From: Melaminivora suipulveris
GTDB lineage: Bacteria; Pseudomonadota; Gammaproteobacteria; Burkholderiales; Burkholderiaceae_C
Direction of reading: 5' to 3'
DNA length: 64,000 nt
NCBI RefSeq assembly: GCF_003008575.1
Contig: NZ_CP027667.1
Span: forward strand, 1,492,501 to 1,556,500
This document shows, in pieces, positions 21,631 through 31,738 of the stretch (positions are counted from its first letter, which is position 1; the number at the start of each line of letters is the position of its first letter). Below the pieces are notes generated by a model. That model saw only the letters and a list, made by a program, of their open reading frames with translations. It made no database searches and was not told the origin of the DNA. Both the position numbers and the translations under genes were made by a program.

Positions 21631-23367
21631 GTGCGGCTCGACGATATCAAGGTAGGGCCCCGGCTGGGGCTCGCGTTCGGTCTGGTGCTGCTCATCACGG
21701 TGCTGGTCGGAGGGCTCGGCGTATGGCGTTTGCAAAGCCTGTCCGATGCAGCCGAGCAGATCACCAGCGTAGACAATGCGCGCCTGCGCGCCACTGTCCA
21801 GTGGCGCAATGCCGTCGATCTGAACTGGGTGCGCACTCAGGCAGCCTTGATGGATTCCAGCAGTGACCGCCTGGCGTTCTGGCAACGGGACATGGACAAG
21901 ACCACCGAGGAAACGGCCAAGGCGCGAAAGACGGTGGAGAACCTGCTCCGGACTGAAGAAGAGCGCCAGCTTTTCGTGCAGATCGACCGGTCGCGCGAAG
22001 CCTTCCGCGCGGCGCGCGACGAAGCCATCAAGCGCAAGACCGCTGGCGAAGACATCTCGCAATTGCTGGAGGGTGAGCTCAAGACTCGCGCGGCCGCCTT
22101 CAGCCAGAGCCTGCATCAGTTTGCCCAGCATCAGGCTGAACTCGATCGCCGAGCGCACGAACGAAGCCAGGCCGAGGCAGCGCAAGGCCGGCTCATCCTG
22201 ACCCTTTGCACCCTGGCGGCGCTGCTGGTGGGCAGCATGGCCGCCTGGCTGCTGACGCGCTCGATCACCCGGCCGCTGGCACTGGCGGTGGAGCGCGCCG
22301 ACCAGATCGCCCAGGGCGACCTGACCCAGCCCATCGTCGCCCAGGGCCGCGACGAGGCCGCGCGCCTGCTGGCGGCGCTGCAGGGCATGCAGGCCAACCT
22401 GGCGCGCGTGGTCGGCGGTGTACGCAGCAACGCCGAGGGCGTGGCCACGGCGAGCAGCGAGATTGCCCAAGGCAACCAGGATCTGTCGGCGCGCACCGAA
22501 AGCCAGGCCAGCGCGCTGGAGCAGACGGCGGCGTCGATGGAGGAACTCGGCGCCACCGTGCGCCAGAACGCCGACAACGCCGCCCAGGCCAACCAGCTGG
22601 CGCAAAGCGCCAGCACCGTGGCGGCACAAGGCGGCAGCGTGGTGGCGCAGGTGGTGGACACCATGCGCGGCATCAACGAGGCCAGCCGCAAGATCGCCGA
22701 CATCATCCAGGTCATCGACGGCATCGCATTTCAGACCAACATCCTGGCGCTCAACGCCGCGGTGGAAGCGGCGCGCGCCGGCGAGCAAGGCCGGGGTTTT
22801 GCCGTGGTGGCCGGCGAGGTGCGCAGCCTGGCGCAGCGCAGCGCCGAGGCGGCCAAGGAGATCAAGCAGCTCATCACCGACAGCGTCGGGCGCGTCGAGC
22901 AGGGCACGCAGCTGGTGGATCGCGCCGGCGCCACCATGAGCGAGATCGTGACCGCCATCCGCCGCGTGAGCGACATCGTCGGCGAGATCAGCGCCGCCAG
23001 CCGCGAGCAGGCCAGCGGCGTGGCCCAGGTCGGCGAGGCCGTCACGCAGATGGATCAGGCGACGCAGCAAAACGCCGCGCTGGTCGAGGAAAGCGCGGCA
23101 GCCGCCAGCAGCCTGCGGGCGCAGGCGGCGCAGCTGGTGCAGGAGGTGGCGGTGTTCCGCGTCTCGGGCGCGCAGGCGGCCGTGCCGCCGGCCGCTGCTG
23201 CCGCCGCGCCACGCATGGCACCCGCCGCCGCGCCGCAAATGGCGCGCCCGGCCACCGCGCCGGCGCACAAGCCGGCCGCGCGCTCGTCGGCCCTGGCCGC
23301 GCCACCGGCCGCCGCACAGCCCGCGCGCGCCGCCGTTGGGGGCGACGACGACTGGGAAAGCTTCTGA
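21631..23367 (+). CDS. Methyl-accepting chemotaxis protein, four-helix-bundle sensor
   Basis: Transmembrane chemoreceptor of 578 aa. TM1 is at about 12-31 ([21 protein letters not shown]), then a periplasmic four-helix ligand domain to about 185, TM2 about 190-208 ([18 protein letters not shown]), HAMP and the signalling hairpin with the conserved tip [20 protein letters not shown]. After an Ala/Pro-rich linker it ends in DDDWESF, which resembles the WETF-type CheR/CheB tether. The start is GTG at 21631 with AGGGG upstream. No che genes are nearby and the ligand is unknown. Confidence 0.93.
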   Translation: MRLDDIKVGPRLGLAFGLVLLITVLVGGLGVWRLQSLSDAAEQITSVDNARLRATVQWRNAVDLNWVRTQAALMDSSSDRLAFWQRDMDKTTEETAKARKTVENLLRTEEERQLFVQIDRSREAFRAARDEAIKRKTAGEDISQLLEGELKTRAAAFSQSLHQFAQHQAELDRRAHERSQAEAAQGRLILTLCTLAALLVGSMAAWLLTRSITRPLALAVERADQIAQGDLTQPIVAQGRDEAARLLAALQGMQANLARVVGGVRSNAEGVATASSEIAQGNQDLSARTESQASALEQTAASMEELGATVRQNADNAAQANQLAQSASTVAAQGGSVVAQVVDTMRGINEASRKIADIIQVIDGIAFQTNILALNAAVEAARAGEQGRGFAVVAGEVRSLAQRSAEAAKEIKQLITDSVGRVEQGTQLVDRAGATMSEIVTAIRRVSDIVGEISAASREQASGVAQVGEAVTQMDQATQQNAALVEESAAAASSLRAQAAQLVQEVAVFRVSGAQAAVPPAAAAAAPRMAPAAAPQMARPATAPAHKPAARSSALAAPPAAAQPARAAVGGDDDWESF

Positions 23368-23401
23368 CCGGAGGGCGCCGCGCGGATTGCGCCGCCGCCC
23401 G

Positions 23402-24124
23402 TCAGCGGCGCAATTCGCTCAGGTCGTCCACGTAGCCGTCGGCATCCACTTCGCGCACCGGCCGGCCGTGGTTGTAGCCATAGCCGACCAGCACCACCGG
23501 GCAGCCGGCGGCACGGGCAGCCTGCGCGTCGTTGCTCGAGTCCCCGATCATCAAGGTGCGCGCAGGAGCGCTGCCCAGCGCCTCGCAGGTTTGCAATAGC
23601 GGCAGCGGATCGGGCTTCTTGCGCGCGAAGGCGTCGCCGCCAAAGACGTGCTCGAAGTTTTCCAGCAGGCCCTTGGCGCGCAGCAGCGGCACGGCGAAAT
23701 CCGTCGGCTTGTTGGTCAGGCAGGCCAGGCGCAGGCCCGCCGCGCGCAGCGCCGCCAGGCCTTCGGCGGCGCCCGGATAGACGCGGGCGAACTGGCCGTT
23801 GACGGCCAGGTAGTGGTGCTGGTAGCGCTCCCAGGCTTGCGGGTACAGACGCTCCGCCTGCGCTTCCAAATCAGTAGCACCAGGCGCTTGATCGGCGCCG
23901 GCCAGGACGTGTTTCAGCACTGAACGCAGCAGATGCTCGGAGCCCTTGCCGACCATGCGCTCGATGGACGCCGTGTCGATGGCCGGCAGTTGCAGATCGG
24001 CCAGCATGCGGCCCAGCGCCTCGGCGAAGTCGCCCAGCGTGTCCACGAGCGTGCCGTCCAGGTCCACGATGGCGGCGTCCACGCGCGCCAGCAGCGCGCT
24101 CAAAGGGGGGTTTTGGGTCTGCAT
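23402..24124 (-). CDS. gph: Phosphoglycolate phosphatase, HAD family
   Basis: Dephosphorylates 2-phosphoglycolate from DNA repair or carbon metabolism. It is 240 aa. HAD motifs: DLDGTLVDT (21-29), CLTNKPTD (135-142), Lys170 in ARKKPDP, and IGDSSNDAQAA (193-203). The ATG at 24124 has GAAAGGTG just upstream; an in-frame ATG at 24139 is the alternative. Residues about 76-88 (GADQAPGATDLEA) in the cap domain are encoded by an in-frame relic of the dispersed repeat (copy E). The neighbouring rpe gene is the common partner of gph. Confidence 0.93.
   Translation of the reverse strand: MQTQNPPLSALLARVDAAIVDLDGTLVDTLGDFAEALGRMLADLQLPAIDTASIERMVGKGSEHLLRSVLKHVLAGADQAPGATDLEAQAERLYPQAWERYQHHYLAVNGQFARVYPGAAEGLAALRAAGLRLACLTNKPTDFAVPLLRAKGLLENFEHVFGGDAFARKKPDPLPLLQTCEALGSAPARTLMIGDSSNDAQAARAAGCPVVLVGYGYNHGRPVREVDADGYVDDLSELRR
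23863..23905 (+). repeat. ATAGC-type dispersed repeat relic in gph, copy E
   Basis: Plus strand reads CTTCCAAATCAGTAGCACCA then GGCGCTTGATCGGCGCCGG. Aligned by eye with copy I it matches at about 28 of 38 positions, including a shared GATCAAGCGCCT/CATCAAGCGCCT block. It lies in frame inside gph. Confidence 0.55.
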
Positions 24125-24312
24125 CGGTGCACCTTTCATCAGCTTGAAAACTCGGTTGCGGCCCGCGCCGGCCCTGCTGGACCCACTGTGCGCGATGTCC
24201 GACAACGCGCGGGGCCGGGCGCGGACAGCGTGCGCCGGGGCGCGGCGCTTAGGCTTGAACGGCCTTTTTCCCGCTCACGAGCGCTCAACCGATCACCCAG
24301 GAGAACAGCACC

Positions 24313-24711
24313 ATGGCCCTGCCCCGCTTCACCACTTTTGTCTGTACCGCCGCATTGCTGCTGGGCGGCGCCGCCGCCCAGGCCGCCAGCGGCAACTCGA
24401 ACAACAACGCGCACCAGATGCGCGGCGACATGCAGCAGCGCCGCGCCGCCTGCGCGCAGATGCCCGAGGCCAGCCGCGCGCCCTGCCTGCGCGAGATCGG
24501 CGCCGCCGCCCAGGCCGCGCGCAGCGGCGATCTGTCCAGCCCCGGCGACAACACCTACGAGCGCAACGCCATGGCGCGCTGCGAAGTCTTCAAGACGCAG
24601 CAGGATCAGGCCGCCTGCCAGGCGCGCATGCGCAACAGCCCGGCGTCGGGCTCGGTCGATGGCGGCGGCGTGCTGCGCGAAGCCACCATCACCGTGCCGG
24701 CGCGCCAGTAA
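24313..24711 (+). CDS. Small secreted Cys-containing protein of unknown function
   Basis: A 132 aa protein with a clear signal peptide (TTFVCTAALLLGGAAAQA, cleavage about residue 25). The mature part is polar and helical with four or more Cys (RAACAQM, APCLREI, ARCEVF, AACQARM) spaced in pairs, which suggests disulfides in the periplasm. An Asn-rich stretch (SGNSNNNAHQM) starts the mature chain. AGGAGA lies 10 bases upstream of the ATG. I do not recognise a named family. Confidence 0.75.
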   Translation: MALPRFTTFVCTAALLLGGAAAQAASGNSNNNAHQMRGDMQQRRAACAQMPEASRAPCLREIGAAAQAARSGDLSSPGDNTYERNAMARCEVFKTQQDQAACQARMRNSPASGSVDGGGVLREATITVPARQ

Positions 24712-24721
24712 GACCCTGCGC

Positions 24722-25402
24722 TCAGGCCAGCTCGGCACGCATGGCGTCGATGACGGCGCGGTAGTCCGGCTGGCCGAAGATGGCGCTGCCAGCCACGAAG
24801 GTATCGGCGCCTGCATCGGCCACGCGGCGGATGTTGGCGGTCTTGATGCCGCCGTCGACCTCCAGCCGGATGTCGCGCCCGCTGGCCTCGATGCGCCGGC
24901 GCACCTGCTCGGTTTTCTTGAGCGTGCTGTCGATGAAGCTCTGGCCGCCAAAACCGGGGTTCACGCTCATGAGCAAAATCAGGTCGATGTCGTCGATGAC
25001 CCAGTCCAGCACGTCCACCGAAGCGGCCGGGTTGAAGGTCAGCCCGGCCTTGCAGCCGTGTGCCTTGATGTTCTGGATGCTGCGGTGCACATGTGCCGAT
25101 GCGTCGGGGTGAAAGCTGATGTAGTCGGCCCCGGCCTTGGCGAACGCCGCCGCCAGCTCGTCCACCGGCTGCACCATCAGGTGCACGTCGATGGGCACGG
25201 CCACGCCGTCAGGTGTGACGGCATGGGGCTTCAGCGCCTGGCAAATCATCGGCCCGAAGGTCAGGTTGGGGACGTAATGGTTGTCCATGACGTCGAAGTG
25301 GATCCAGTCGGCGCCGGCGGCGATCACGTTGCGCACTTCCTCGCCCAGGCGGGCGAAGTCGGCCGAGAGGATGGAGGGGGCGATGCGGTAGGTGCGGCTC
25401 AT
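24722..25402 (-). CDS. rpe: Ribulose-phosphate 3-epimerase
   Basis: Interconverts ribulose-5-phosphate and xylulose-5-phosphate in the pentose phosphate and Calvin pathways. It is 226 aa. TIM-barrel signatures: [34 protein letters not shown] (catalytic Asp, metal His), [22 protein letters not shown] and [12 protein letters not shown]. The ATG at 25402 fits the family N-terminus; an upstream in-frame start at 25432 would add 10 residues. It is convergent with the small secreted protein gene, 10 bases away. Confidence 0.96.
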   Translation of the reverse strand: MSRTYRIAPSILSADFARLGEEVRNVIAAGADWIHFDVMDNHYVPNLTFGPMICQALKPHAVTPDGVAVPIDVHLMVQPVDELAAAFAKAGADYISFHPDASAHVHRSIQNIKAHGCKAGLTFNPAASVDVLDWVIDDIDLILLMSVNPGFGGQSFIDSTLKKTEQVRRRIEASGRDIRLEVDGGIKTANIRRVADAGADTFVAGSAIFGQPDYRAVIDAMRAELA

Positions 25403-25467
25403 GGGCGCGGATTGTCGCAGTCCGGCCTTCACCCCGTTGCAGTGGGGTCCGGGTTTACCATCGCGCG

Positions 25468-25887
25468 ATGCCTCAGTACCAGTTCCAGGTCGAAGTGCAG
25501 CCCGAGTACCTGCCCGAGCAATCGGCGCCTGGCCGCGGCATCCACAGCTTCGCCTACACCATCACCGTCACCAACACCGGCAGCGTGCCCGCGCAGCTGA
25601 TCGCGCGGCACTGGACCATCGTCGACGCCGGCGGGCATGTCGAGGAGGTCAAGGGCCTGGGCGTGGTCGGCCAGCAGCCGCTGCTGCGCCCTGGCGAGTC
25701 CTTTCAATACACCAGCGGCTGCCGCCTGCGCACCGCCAGCGGCACCATGCACGGCAGCTTTTTTTGCGTGGCCGAAAACGGCGAGCGCTTCGACTGCCCG
25801 GTGCCTCTGTTCGTGCTGGAGGCCGAGACGCCGCACGGCGGCAGCGCCAGCATGGGCGGCCCGCCTTCTGGCCGGGTGCTGCATTGA
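25468..25887 (+). CDS. apaG: ApaG protein
   Basis: Beta-sandwich protein of 139 aa linked in enterobacteria to Co/Mg sensitivity and diadenosine tetraphosphate metabolism; its exact role is unsettled. Characteristic segments: [55 protein letters not shown] and [20 protein letters not shown]. The stop codon overlaps the likely TTG start of the next gene. Confidence 0.94.
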   Translation: MPQYQFQVEVQPEYLPEQSAPGRGIHSFAYTITVTNTGSVPAQLIARHWTIVDAGGHVEEVKGLGVVGQQPLLRPGESFQYTSGCRLRTASGTMHGSFFCVAENGERFDCPVPLFVLEAETPHGGSASMGGPPSGRVLH

Positions 25888-27902
25888 GCGCAGCCTCCGC
25901 CTCGCTGGCCGACCTGCTGGCCACGCTGGACGCGCGCGCCGGCGTGGCGCAGCGGCACCTGCAACTGATCGCGCTGCTGGACTGGATCCGCGGCGATGGC
26001 CGCTCGGTCGAGGCGGCGACCGGCCGCGTGGCGCTGCTGGTGCAGGCCGCCGAGGAGTCGCCCGAGACGGCGGCGCGCCTGGCGCAGTGGTGGGGCGCGC
26101 TCACCCAGGCGCTGGACATCACCACGCTGCTGGGCGACTTCGGCTTCGCCCAGCGCACCTCCATGGGCAGCGAGCTGATGGAGCGCCTGCGCTACAAGCT
26201 GCTGCCCAGCAGCCCGGACACGCTGGACGCCTCCGAGCTGTTCATGCTGGCGCTGCCGTACGCCTTTGACGCGCGCTGGCTGGCGGCCATCGACGAGGAC
26301 GTGCTGGCGCGGCTGCGCGCCGTGATCGCCCCGGCCAGCCTGGAGGACGGCAACGGCGCCAACGCCTGGCAGTTGGCGCTACTGGACGCCATGACCTATT
26401 GCGCCGGGCAGATCCTGTCCACCGGCTTCGCGCCCGAGCTGCGCCTGCGCATGAGCGAGCAGGCGCGCGAGGCGCAGCCCTTTCACGCGCTGATCCGCGA
26501 CGTGGAGAGCCTGCGCGTGGAGGTGCTGCACCCGCTGCGCACCACGGAGCGGCGCGACGAGGCCGCACAGCGCCTGCGCGAGCGCCTGGACGCCTGCCGC
26601 GCCGCCGCCGCCACGGTCTACGACCACTTCCGCGACGAGGGCATCTCGGTCGGCCTGGTCTTTCGCCTGCGCCAGCTGCGCGAGCGCATCCTGCGCGTGC
26701 GCGATCTGCTCGACTGCCTGTTCACGGCCCGGCCGGCGGCCTCGGCGGTGCGCCTGCTGGCGCACTTGGTGGCCGTGGGGCGTGAGCGGCGCAGCGTGCG
26801 CGCGCTGCTGGCGTCCAGCTCGTCGCTGCTGGCCGCCAAGGTGGCCGAGCGCAGCGCCGAGACCGGCGAGCACTACATCACCCGCACGAGCGGCGAATAC
26901 CTGGCCATGGTGCGCATGGCCGCCGGCGGCGGCGTGGTCATGGCCTTCACCACCCTGGTCAAGCTGGGTCTGTACGCGCTGGCGCTGCCGGTCTTCTGGG
27001 GCGGCTTCATCGCCGGCATGAACTACGCCGCCAGCTTCGTGCTGATCCAGCTGCTGCACTTCACCGTGGCCACCAAACAGCCGGCCATGACGGCGCCGGC
27101 CATGGCCGCGCGGCTGGGCGACCTGCACGACGACGCCAGCGTCGAGGCCTTCGTGGACAAGGTGACCTACCTCGTGCGCTCGCAGGTCGCCGCCGTGCTG
27201 GGCAACGTGCTGCTGGTGTTCCCGGTGGCGCTGGCGCTGGCGCTGGGCATCGCCTGGATCAAGGACGAGCCGGCGCTTTCTGTGGCGCACGCGCGTCAGG
27301 TGCTGGATTCGCTGCACCTGCTCGGGCCATCGCTTTTGTTTGCCGCCTTCACCGGTGTGCTGCTGTTCGCCTCCAGCATCTTCGCCGGCTGGGTGGAGAA
27401 CTGGTTCGTGCTGCGCCGCCTGGACTCGGCCATCCACTACAACCCGCGCATCACCCGCACCCTGGGCGCGGCGCGCGCGGCGCGCTGGGCGCTGTACCTG
27501 CGCGAGAACATCTCGGGCTTTGCCGCCAACATCTCGCTGGGCTTCATGCTGGGCCTGACGCCGGCGTTCGCCGGCTTCTTCGGTCTGGCGCTGGAGGTGC
27601 GCCACGTGACGCTGTCGGCCGGCCAGGCCGGCGCGGCCGCCGCCTCGCTGGGCTGGCAGGCGCTGCACGAGCCGCTGTTTTGGTGGGCCATGGCGATGAT
27701 TCCGTTCAACGGCGCGCTGAACGTGCTGGTGAGCTTTTACCTGGCGTTCCGCGTGGCCCTGCGCGCGCACAACGTCAGCGGCGTGGACCGCGCGCGCATC
27801 TACCGCGCCCTGCGTGCGCGCCTGGCGCACGCGCCACTGTCGTTCTTCCTGCCGCGCCGCGGCGCCGAGCCGGGCTTGGCGGGCGAGGCGCTGCAATCCT
27901 GA
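25884..27902 (+). CDS. Gcr-type 'site-specific recombinase' membrane protein
   Basis: A 672 aa protein of the family annotated as site-specific recombinase after the gonococcal regulator. The N-terminal half is soluble and helical; the C-terminal half (from about residue 345) has six or more hydrophobic segments, with the family motif TKQPAMTAPAMAARLGD after the first pair. The recombinase label is historical and the membrane topology argues against a conventional recombinase. The start is probably TTG at 25884, overlapping the apaG stop (TTGA); no better start exists before residue AASASLADLL. Confidence 0.8.
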   Translation: MSAASASLADLLATLDARAGVAQRHLQLIALLDWIRGDGRSVEAATGRVALLVQAAEESPETAARLAQWWGALTQALDITTLLGDFGFAQRTSMGSELMERLRYKLLPSSPDTLDASELFMLALPYAFDARWLAAIDEDVLARLRAVIAPASLEDGNGANAWQLALLDAMTYCAGQILSTGFAPELRLRMSEQAREAQPFHALIRDVESLRVEVLHPLRTTERRDEAAQRLRERLDACRAAAATVYDHFRDEGISVGLVFRLRQLRERILRVRDLLDCLFTARPAASAVRLLAHLVAVGRERRSVRALLASSSSLLAAKVAERSAETGEHYITRTSGEYLAMVRMAAGGGVVMAFTTLVKLGLYALALPVFWGGFIAGMNYAASFVLIQLLHFTVATKQPAMTAPAMAARLGDLHDDASVEAFVDKVTYLVRSQVAAVLGNVLLVFPVALALALGIAWIKDEPALSVAHARQVLDSLHLLGPSLLFAAFTGVLLFASSIFAGWVENWFVLRRLDSAIHYNPRITRTLGAARAARWALYLRENISGFAANISLGFMLGLTPAFAGFFGLALEVRHVTLSAGQAGAAAASLGWQALHEPLFWWAMAMIPFNGALNVLVSFYLAFRVALRAHNVSGVDRARIYRALRARLAHAPLSFFLPRRGAEPGLAGEALQS

Positions 27903-27930
27903 GCGGCAAAGCTGGCGAAAGGCGCCGCAA

Positions 27931-27996
27931 TACTACTGTTTTGATAGCTACGCACGCTTCATCCACGCCGACTGAGGCCTGTTTTGGCCAAATTCC
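27931..27996 (+). repeat. ATAGC-type dispersed repeat, copy F
   Basis: TTTTGATAGCTACGCACGCT, then TCATCCACGCCGACTGAGGC and CTGTTTTGGCCAAATT. One of the most complete copies, free-standing in the 244-base gap between the Gcr-type gene and the antiporter gene. Confidence 0.85.
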
Positions 27997-28146
27997 CCCC
28001 TGTACGCGGCCGTGGGCGCACCGGGGCCGGGCGGCGCCTCTGCTAAGGTTCCCGACCCTGCGGCGTCCTACAACTTCGCGTCCCGCCGCGCCGATACATT
28101 CGGACATTCTTCGCTTACCGAACGCACTGCCGATGCTGGCTGCCAC

Positions 28147-29421
28147 ATGAATGAATTGATGAGTTTCTGGTCCCAGTGGTTGCGGCCCTCGGCCGGGCTG
28201 CCGACGGTGCAGTGGTCGCTGCTGCTGGCCGCCGCCACCGTGCTGGGCTACCTGGTGCAGCGCTACAGCGGCCTGCCCAAGGTGCTGGGCTACACCCTGG
28301 TCGGCGCGGCCGCCGGCCTGCTGGGTTTTTCCGGCGCGCTGTGGCCGCTGCAGGGCATCGGCCTGTTTTTGGTCGAGCTGGCCGTGGCGCTGGTGCTGTT
28401 CGAGGCCGGCGGGCGCATTCCGCTGCGCTGGTTCCGCCACAACCCCATGGTGCTGGTGCAAAGCGTGGCCGAATCGGCGCTGACCTGGGCTGCGGTGTTC
28501 TGGACGCTTACCTGGCTGGGCATGGACGAGCGCGCCGCCGCGCCACTGGCGCTGATCGCGCTGGCGGCCTCGCCCACGGTGCTCACGCGCGTGGTCGCCG
28601 ACACCCGCGCCGCCGGCCCGGTGACGGACCGCGCCATCGTGCTGGCCACGCTGTCGTCGCTGTACGCGCTGACCCTGGGCAGCGCCCAGGCCGGCCTGAC
28701 GGGCCAGCCCGTGAGCGACTGGCAAAGTGCGCTGTACCCGGTGCTGGTGGTGCTGGGCATCTCGATCGCCACCGGGGCGCTGCTGTCGCTCTTGGTGCGT
28801 CTGGCGCTGCGCGTGATGAGCCCCGGCAGCGAGAACACCGCCATCCTGCTGCTGACGCTGATCGCCGCTTCCACGGCGCTGGCGGCGCACCTGGGTGGCT
28901 CGGCGCCGCTGGCGGCGCTCTTGGGCGGCATGCTGCTCAAGCAGCTGCACCCGCGCCCCTGGGCCTGGCCGCGCCAGGCCAGCTCGGCCACGTCGCTGCT
29001 CACCATGCTGATGTTCGTGCTGGTCTCCACCGTGGCCGCGCAGGCCGACTGGAGCGCCACCGTGGCCGGCGTGGTGCTGGCGCTGATCGCCGTGCGCCTG
29101 GTGGCCAAGGCGGTGGGCGTGGGGCTGGGCAACATCGGCAGCGGCGCGAGCTGGCGCCAGGCGGTGTGGCTCAGCGGCGCCATGTCGCCGATGTCTGCCA
29201 TCGCGCTGCTGGTGGCCTCGCAACTGGTGGCGGCCGATGCCGAGCGCGGCGCGCTGGTGGCCAGCATCGCCCTGCCGGCGATTTTGCTGATGGAGGTGCT
29301 GGGCGCCGTGATCGCCACGCTGGCGATCTACCGCGCCGGCGAAAGCTCCAAGCCCTGGGCCGCCGCCGCGGCCGGGCGCGCCGCGGGCAGCAGCGAAAGG
29401 GACAGTCAACGTGAGCCTTGA
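28147..29421 (+). CDS. Cation:proton antiporter, KefB/KefC (CPA2) membrane domain only
   Basis: A 424 aa polytopic protein with about 12 hydrophobic segments and CPA2 features: [41 protein letters not shown] and [27 protein letters not shown]. It lacks the C-terminal TrkA-N nucleotide-binding domain of KefB/C, so gating must differ. The ATG at 28147 starts just before the first helix. The next gene, a YbdK-type ligase, starts 11 bases before this stop, so the two are translationally linked. Confidence 0.88.
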   Translation: MNELMSFWSQWLRPSAGLPTVQWSLLLAAATVLGYLVQRYSGLPKVLGYTLVGAAAGLLGFSGALWPLQGIGLFLVELAVALVLFEAGGRIPLRWFRHNPMVLVQSVAESALTWAAVFWTLTWLGMDERAAAPLALIALAASPTVLTRVVADTRAAGPVTDRAIVLATLSSLYALTLGSAQAGLTGQPVSDWQSALYPVLVVLGISIATGALLSLLVRLALRVMSPGSENTAILLLTLIAASTALAAHLGGSAPLAALLGGMLLKQLHPRPWAWPRQASSATSLLTMLMFVLVSTVAAQADWSATVAGVVLALIAVRLVAKAVGVGLGNIGSGASWRQAVWLSGAMSPMSAIALLVASQLVAADAERGALVASIALPAILLMEVLGAVIATLAIYRAGESSKPWAAAAAGRAAGSSERDSQREP

Positions 29422-30535
29422 AGCCTTTCAACATTCCGAACCGCTGACGCTGGGCGTCGAGCTGGAGCTGCAGCTCGTGAACACGCACGACTATGACCTG
29501 GCGCCCTACGCCGAGGACATGCTGCGCCTGATGCTGAAGACCCCACTGCCCGGCAGCGTGGTGCCGGAGATGACCAACAGCATGATCGAGGTCTCCACCG
29601 GCATCTGCCACTCCAGCAGCGAAGTGCTGGGGCAGCTGACGCAGATCCGCGACGCGCTGGTCAAAAGCGCCGACAAGCTCAACATCGCCGTGGTCGGCGG
29701 CGGCACGCACCCCTTCCAGCAGTGGCACGAGCGGCGCATCTACGACAAGCCGCGCTTTCAGGAGCTCTCGCAGCTGTACGGCTACCTGTCCAAACAGTTC
29801 ACCATCTTCGGCCAGCACGTGCACATCGGCTGCCCGGACGCCGACGCGGCCCTTTTGATGCTGCACCGCATGAGCCGGTTCATCCCGCACTTCATCGCGC
29901 TGTCGGCGTCCAGCCCCTATGTGCAGGGGCAGGACACGGCGTTCGACTCGGCGCGGCTCAATTCGGTGTTCGCCTTCCCGCTGTCGGGCCGCGCGCCCTG
30001 CGTGCTGACCTGGGACGACTTCGGGCGCTACTTCGACAAGATGACGCGCACCGGCGTTGTCAAGAGCATGAAGGACTTCTATTGGGACATCCGGCCCAAG
30101 CCCGAGTTCGGCACCATCGAGATCCGCGTCTTCGACACGCCGCTGACCATCGAGCGCGCCGCGGCGCTGGCCGGCTTCGTGCAGTCGCTGGCGGCGTGGT
30201 TCCTCAACGAGCAGCCCTTCACGCCCGCCGAGGACGACTATCTGGTCTACACCTACAACCGCTTCCAGGCCTGCCGCTTCGGCATGGATGCGGTGTATGT
30301 GGACCCCGCCACGGGCGACCACATGCCGCTGCGCGAGCACATCGTGCAGACCATCGACCACATCGCGCGCCATGCCGGAGCGCATGGGGCGTCTGGCGCG
30401 CTGCACATGCTGCGCGGCGAGGCCGCGGCCGGGCAGAACGACGCGCGCTGGCTGCGCAGCCGCATGCGCGACGAGCAGCTGCTGGCCGAGGTCAGCCGCC
30501 AAGCCGCATTGCGCTTCAGGGGGGTACCCCCCTGA
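29411..30535 (+). CDS. YbdK-type carboxylate-amine ligase (GCS2 family)
   Basis: ATP-dependent ligase of 374 aa in the glutamate-cysteine ligase type 2 family; E. coli YbdK has weak gamma-glutamylcysteine synthetase activity and its real substrate is unclear. Motifs: [13 protein letters not shown] (metal-binding Glu residues), [35 protein letters not shown] and [11 protein letters not shown]. The start is GTG at 29411 with GAAAGGGA upstream, inside the antiporter gene. The last residues (GVPP) and stop are encoded by the edge of the GC-rich repeat at 30526. Confidence 0.93.
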   Translation: MSLEAFQHSEPLTLGVELELQLVNTHDYDLAPYAEDMLRLMLKTPLPGSVVPEMTNSMIEVSTGICHSSSEVLGQLTQIRDALVKSADKLNIAVVGGGTHPFQQWHERRIYDKPRFQELSQLYGYLSKQFTIFGQHVHIGCPDADAALLMLHRMSRFIPHFIALSASSPYVQGQDTAFDSARLNSVFAFPLSGRAPCVLTWDDFGRYFDKMTRTGVVKSMKDFYWDIRPKPEFGTIEIRVFDTPLTIERAAALAGFVQSLAAWFLNEQPFTPAEDDYLVYTYNRFQACRFGMDAVYVDPATGDHMPLREHIVQTIDHIARHAGAHGASGALHMLRGEAAAGQNDARWLRSRMRDEQLLAEVSRQAALRFRGVPP

Positions 30536-30643
30536 GGCGCTGCGCGCCTTCCCCCCTCTTTGTCCGCGCTGCGCGCGGGAGGGGGGACTCCGCTGGTGGA
30601 CAGGCGAAGCCTGATCCACGGCGGCCGCTGGCCTGGGGCGCGC
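30526..30643 (+). repeat. GC-rich dispersed repeat, copy 1
   Basis: Begins ACCCCCCTGAGGCGCTGCGC, continues GCCTTCCCCCC and GCGCTGCGCGCGGGAGG, and ends CACGGCGGCCGCTGGCC. The same blocks in the same order occur on the opposite strand at 51432-51551. It contains self-complementary parts (GCGCTGCGCGC; CCTTCCCCCC with GGGAGGGGGG) that could fold. The ybdK-like stop codon lies in its left edge. Confidence 0.8.
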
Positions 30644-30682
30644 CAGTTTCGGGGCGGCGCCCCGATTTCCAGCTGCCGCACA

Positions 30683-31669
30683 ATGAACGCCATGGGTGAA
30701 TTCGACCTGATCGCACGCTACTTCCAGCGCCCGACGCGCGCGGGCAGCGGCGTGGCACTGGGCGTGGGCGACGACTGCGCGCTGCTGGCGCCCGCGCCGG
30801 GCATGCAGCTGGCGGTGTCCAGCGACATGCTGGTCGAGGGCCGGCATTTCTTCGCAGACGTGTATCCGGCGCACCTGGGCCACAAGGCGCTGGCGGTGAA
30901 CCTGTCGGACCTGGCCGCCTGCGGCGCCGAGCCGCTGGCTTTCACCCTGGCGCTGGCGCTGCCGCGCGTCGACGCGGTCTGGCTGCAGGGCTTTGCCGAC
31001 GGCCTGCTGGCCCTGGCCGACGCGCACGGCTGCCAGCTGGTCGGGGGCGACACCACGCAGGGGCCGCTCAACATCTGCATCACTGTATTCGGCCAGGTGC
31101 CGGCCGGCCGGGCGCTGCTGCGCAGCGGCACGCAGGCGGGCGACGACATCTGGGTCAGCGGCCGCACCGGCCAGGCGCGGCTGGCGCTGGACGCGCTGCG
31201 CGGGCAGATCCATGCGGACGATGCGCTGCTGACGCGCCTGCGCCAGCGCCTGGAGCGCCCCATGCCACGCCTGGCGCTGGGTCGGCGCCTGGTGGGCATC
31301 GCCAGCAGCGCCATCGACGTCAGCGACGGGCTGCTGGGCGACCTGTCGCACATCCTCGCGGCCTCGCGCGTGGGCGCGCGCATCGACGTCGATGCCGCGA
31401 CCGATCTGCTGGCCGGCGGCGCGCGCCTGGCCAGCGCCGGGCTTGATCGCGGCCTGTTGATGCGCTGCGCGCTGGCCGGCGGCGACGATTACGAGCTGGT
31501 CTTCACCGCCGCGCCGGCAGAGCGTGCCGCCGTGCGGCAGGCCGGCTCGGACAGCGCCACGCGCGTCACGCGCATCGGCAGCGTCGAAGCCGCGCCGGGC
31601 CTGCGCCTGGTCGACGGCCAGGGCCAGGCCGTGCGCGGGCAGTTCCCGGCCTTCGACCATTTCGCCTGA
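30683..31669 (+). CDS. thiL: Thiamine-monophosphate kinase
   Basis: ATP-dependent phosphorylation of thiamine phosphate to thiamine diphosphate. It is 328 aa from ATG 30683; ATG 30692 (MGEFDLIARYF) is equally possible and no ribosome site decides. Family motifs: GEFDLIARYF, GVGDDCALLAP (metal Asp), SSDMLVEGRHF, VNLSDLAACGAEP, VGGDTTQGPL, SAIDVSDGLLGDL and ALAGGDDYELVFTA. It is followed by a DUF4139 gene and then pgpA; thiL-pgpA is a common pairing. Confidence 0.96.
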   Translation: MNAMGEFDLIARYFQRPTRAGSGVALGVGDDCALLAPAPGMQLAVSSDMLVEGRHFFADVYPAHLGHKALAVNLSDLAACGAEPLAFTLALALPRVDAVWLQGFADGLLALADAHGCQLVGGDTTQGPLNICITVFGQVPAGRALLRSGTQAGDDIWVSGRTGQARLALDALRGQIHADDALLTRLRQRLERPMPRLALGRRLVGIASSAIDVSDGLLGDLSHILAASRVGARIDVDAATDLLAGGARLASAGLDRGLLMRCALAGGDDYELVFTAAPAERAAVRQAGSDSATRVTRIGSVEAAPGLRLVDGQGQAVRGQFPAFDHFA

Positions 31670-31738
31670 AGGCAGCGCCGCAAGCCGCAGGCACGCCGAT
31701 CCCGCCCATCCATCGCCCACCTCCGGAGCACCGCCGCC

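Noticed and set aside
30536..30682. TPP riboswitch upstream of thiL
   Set aside because: The spacer is the GC-rich repeat; the THI-box sequence elements are absent and the copy at 51432 is not near a thiamine gene.
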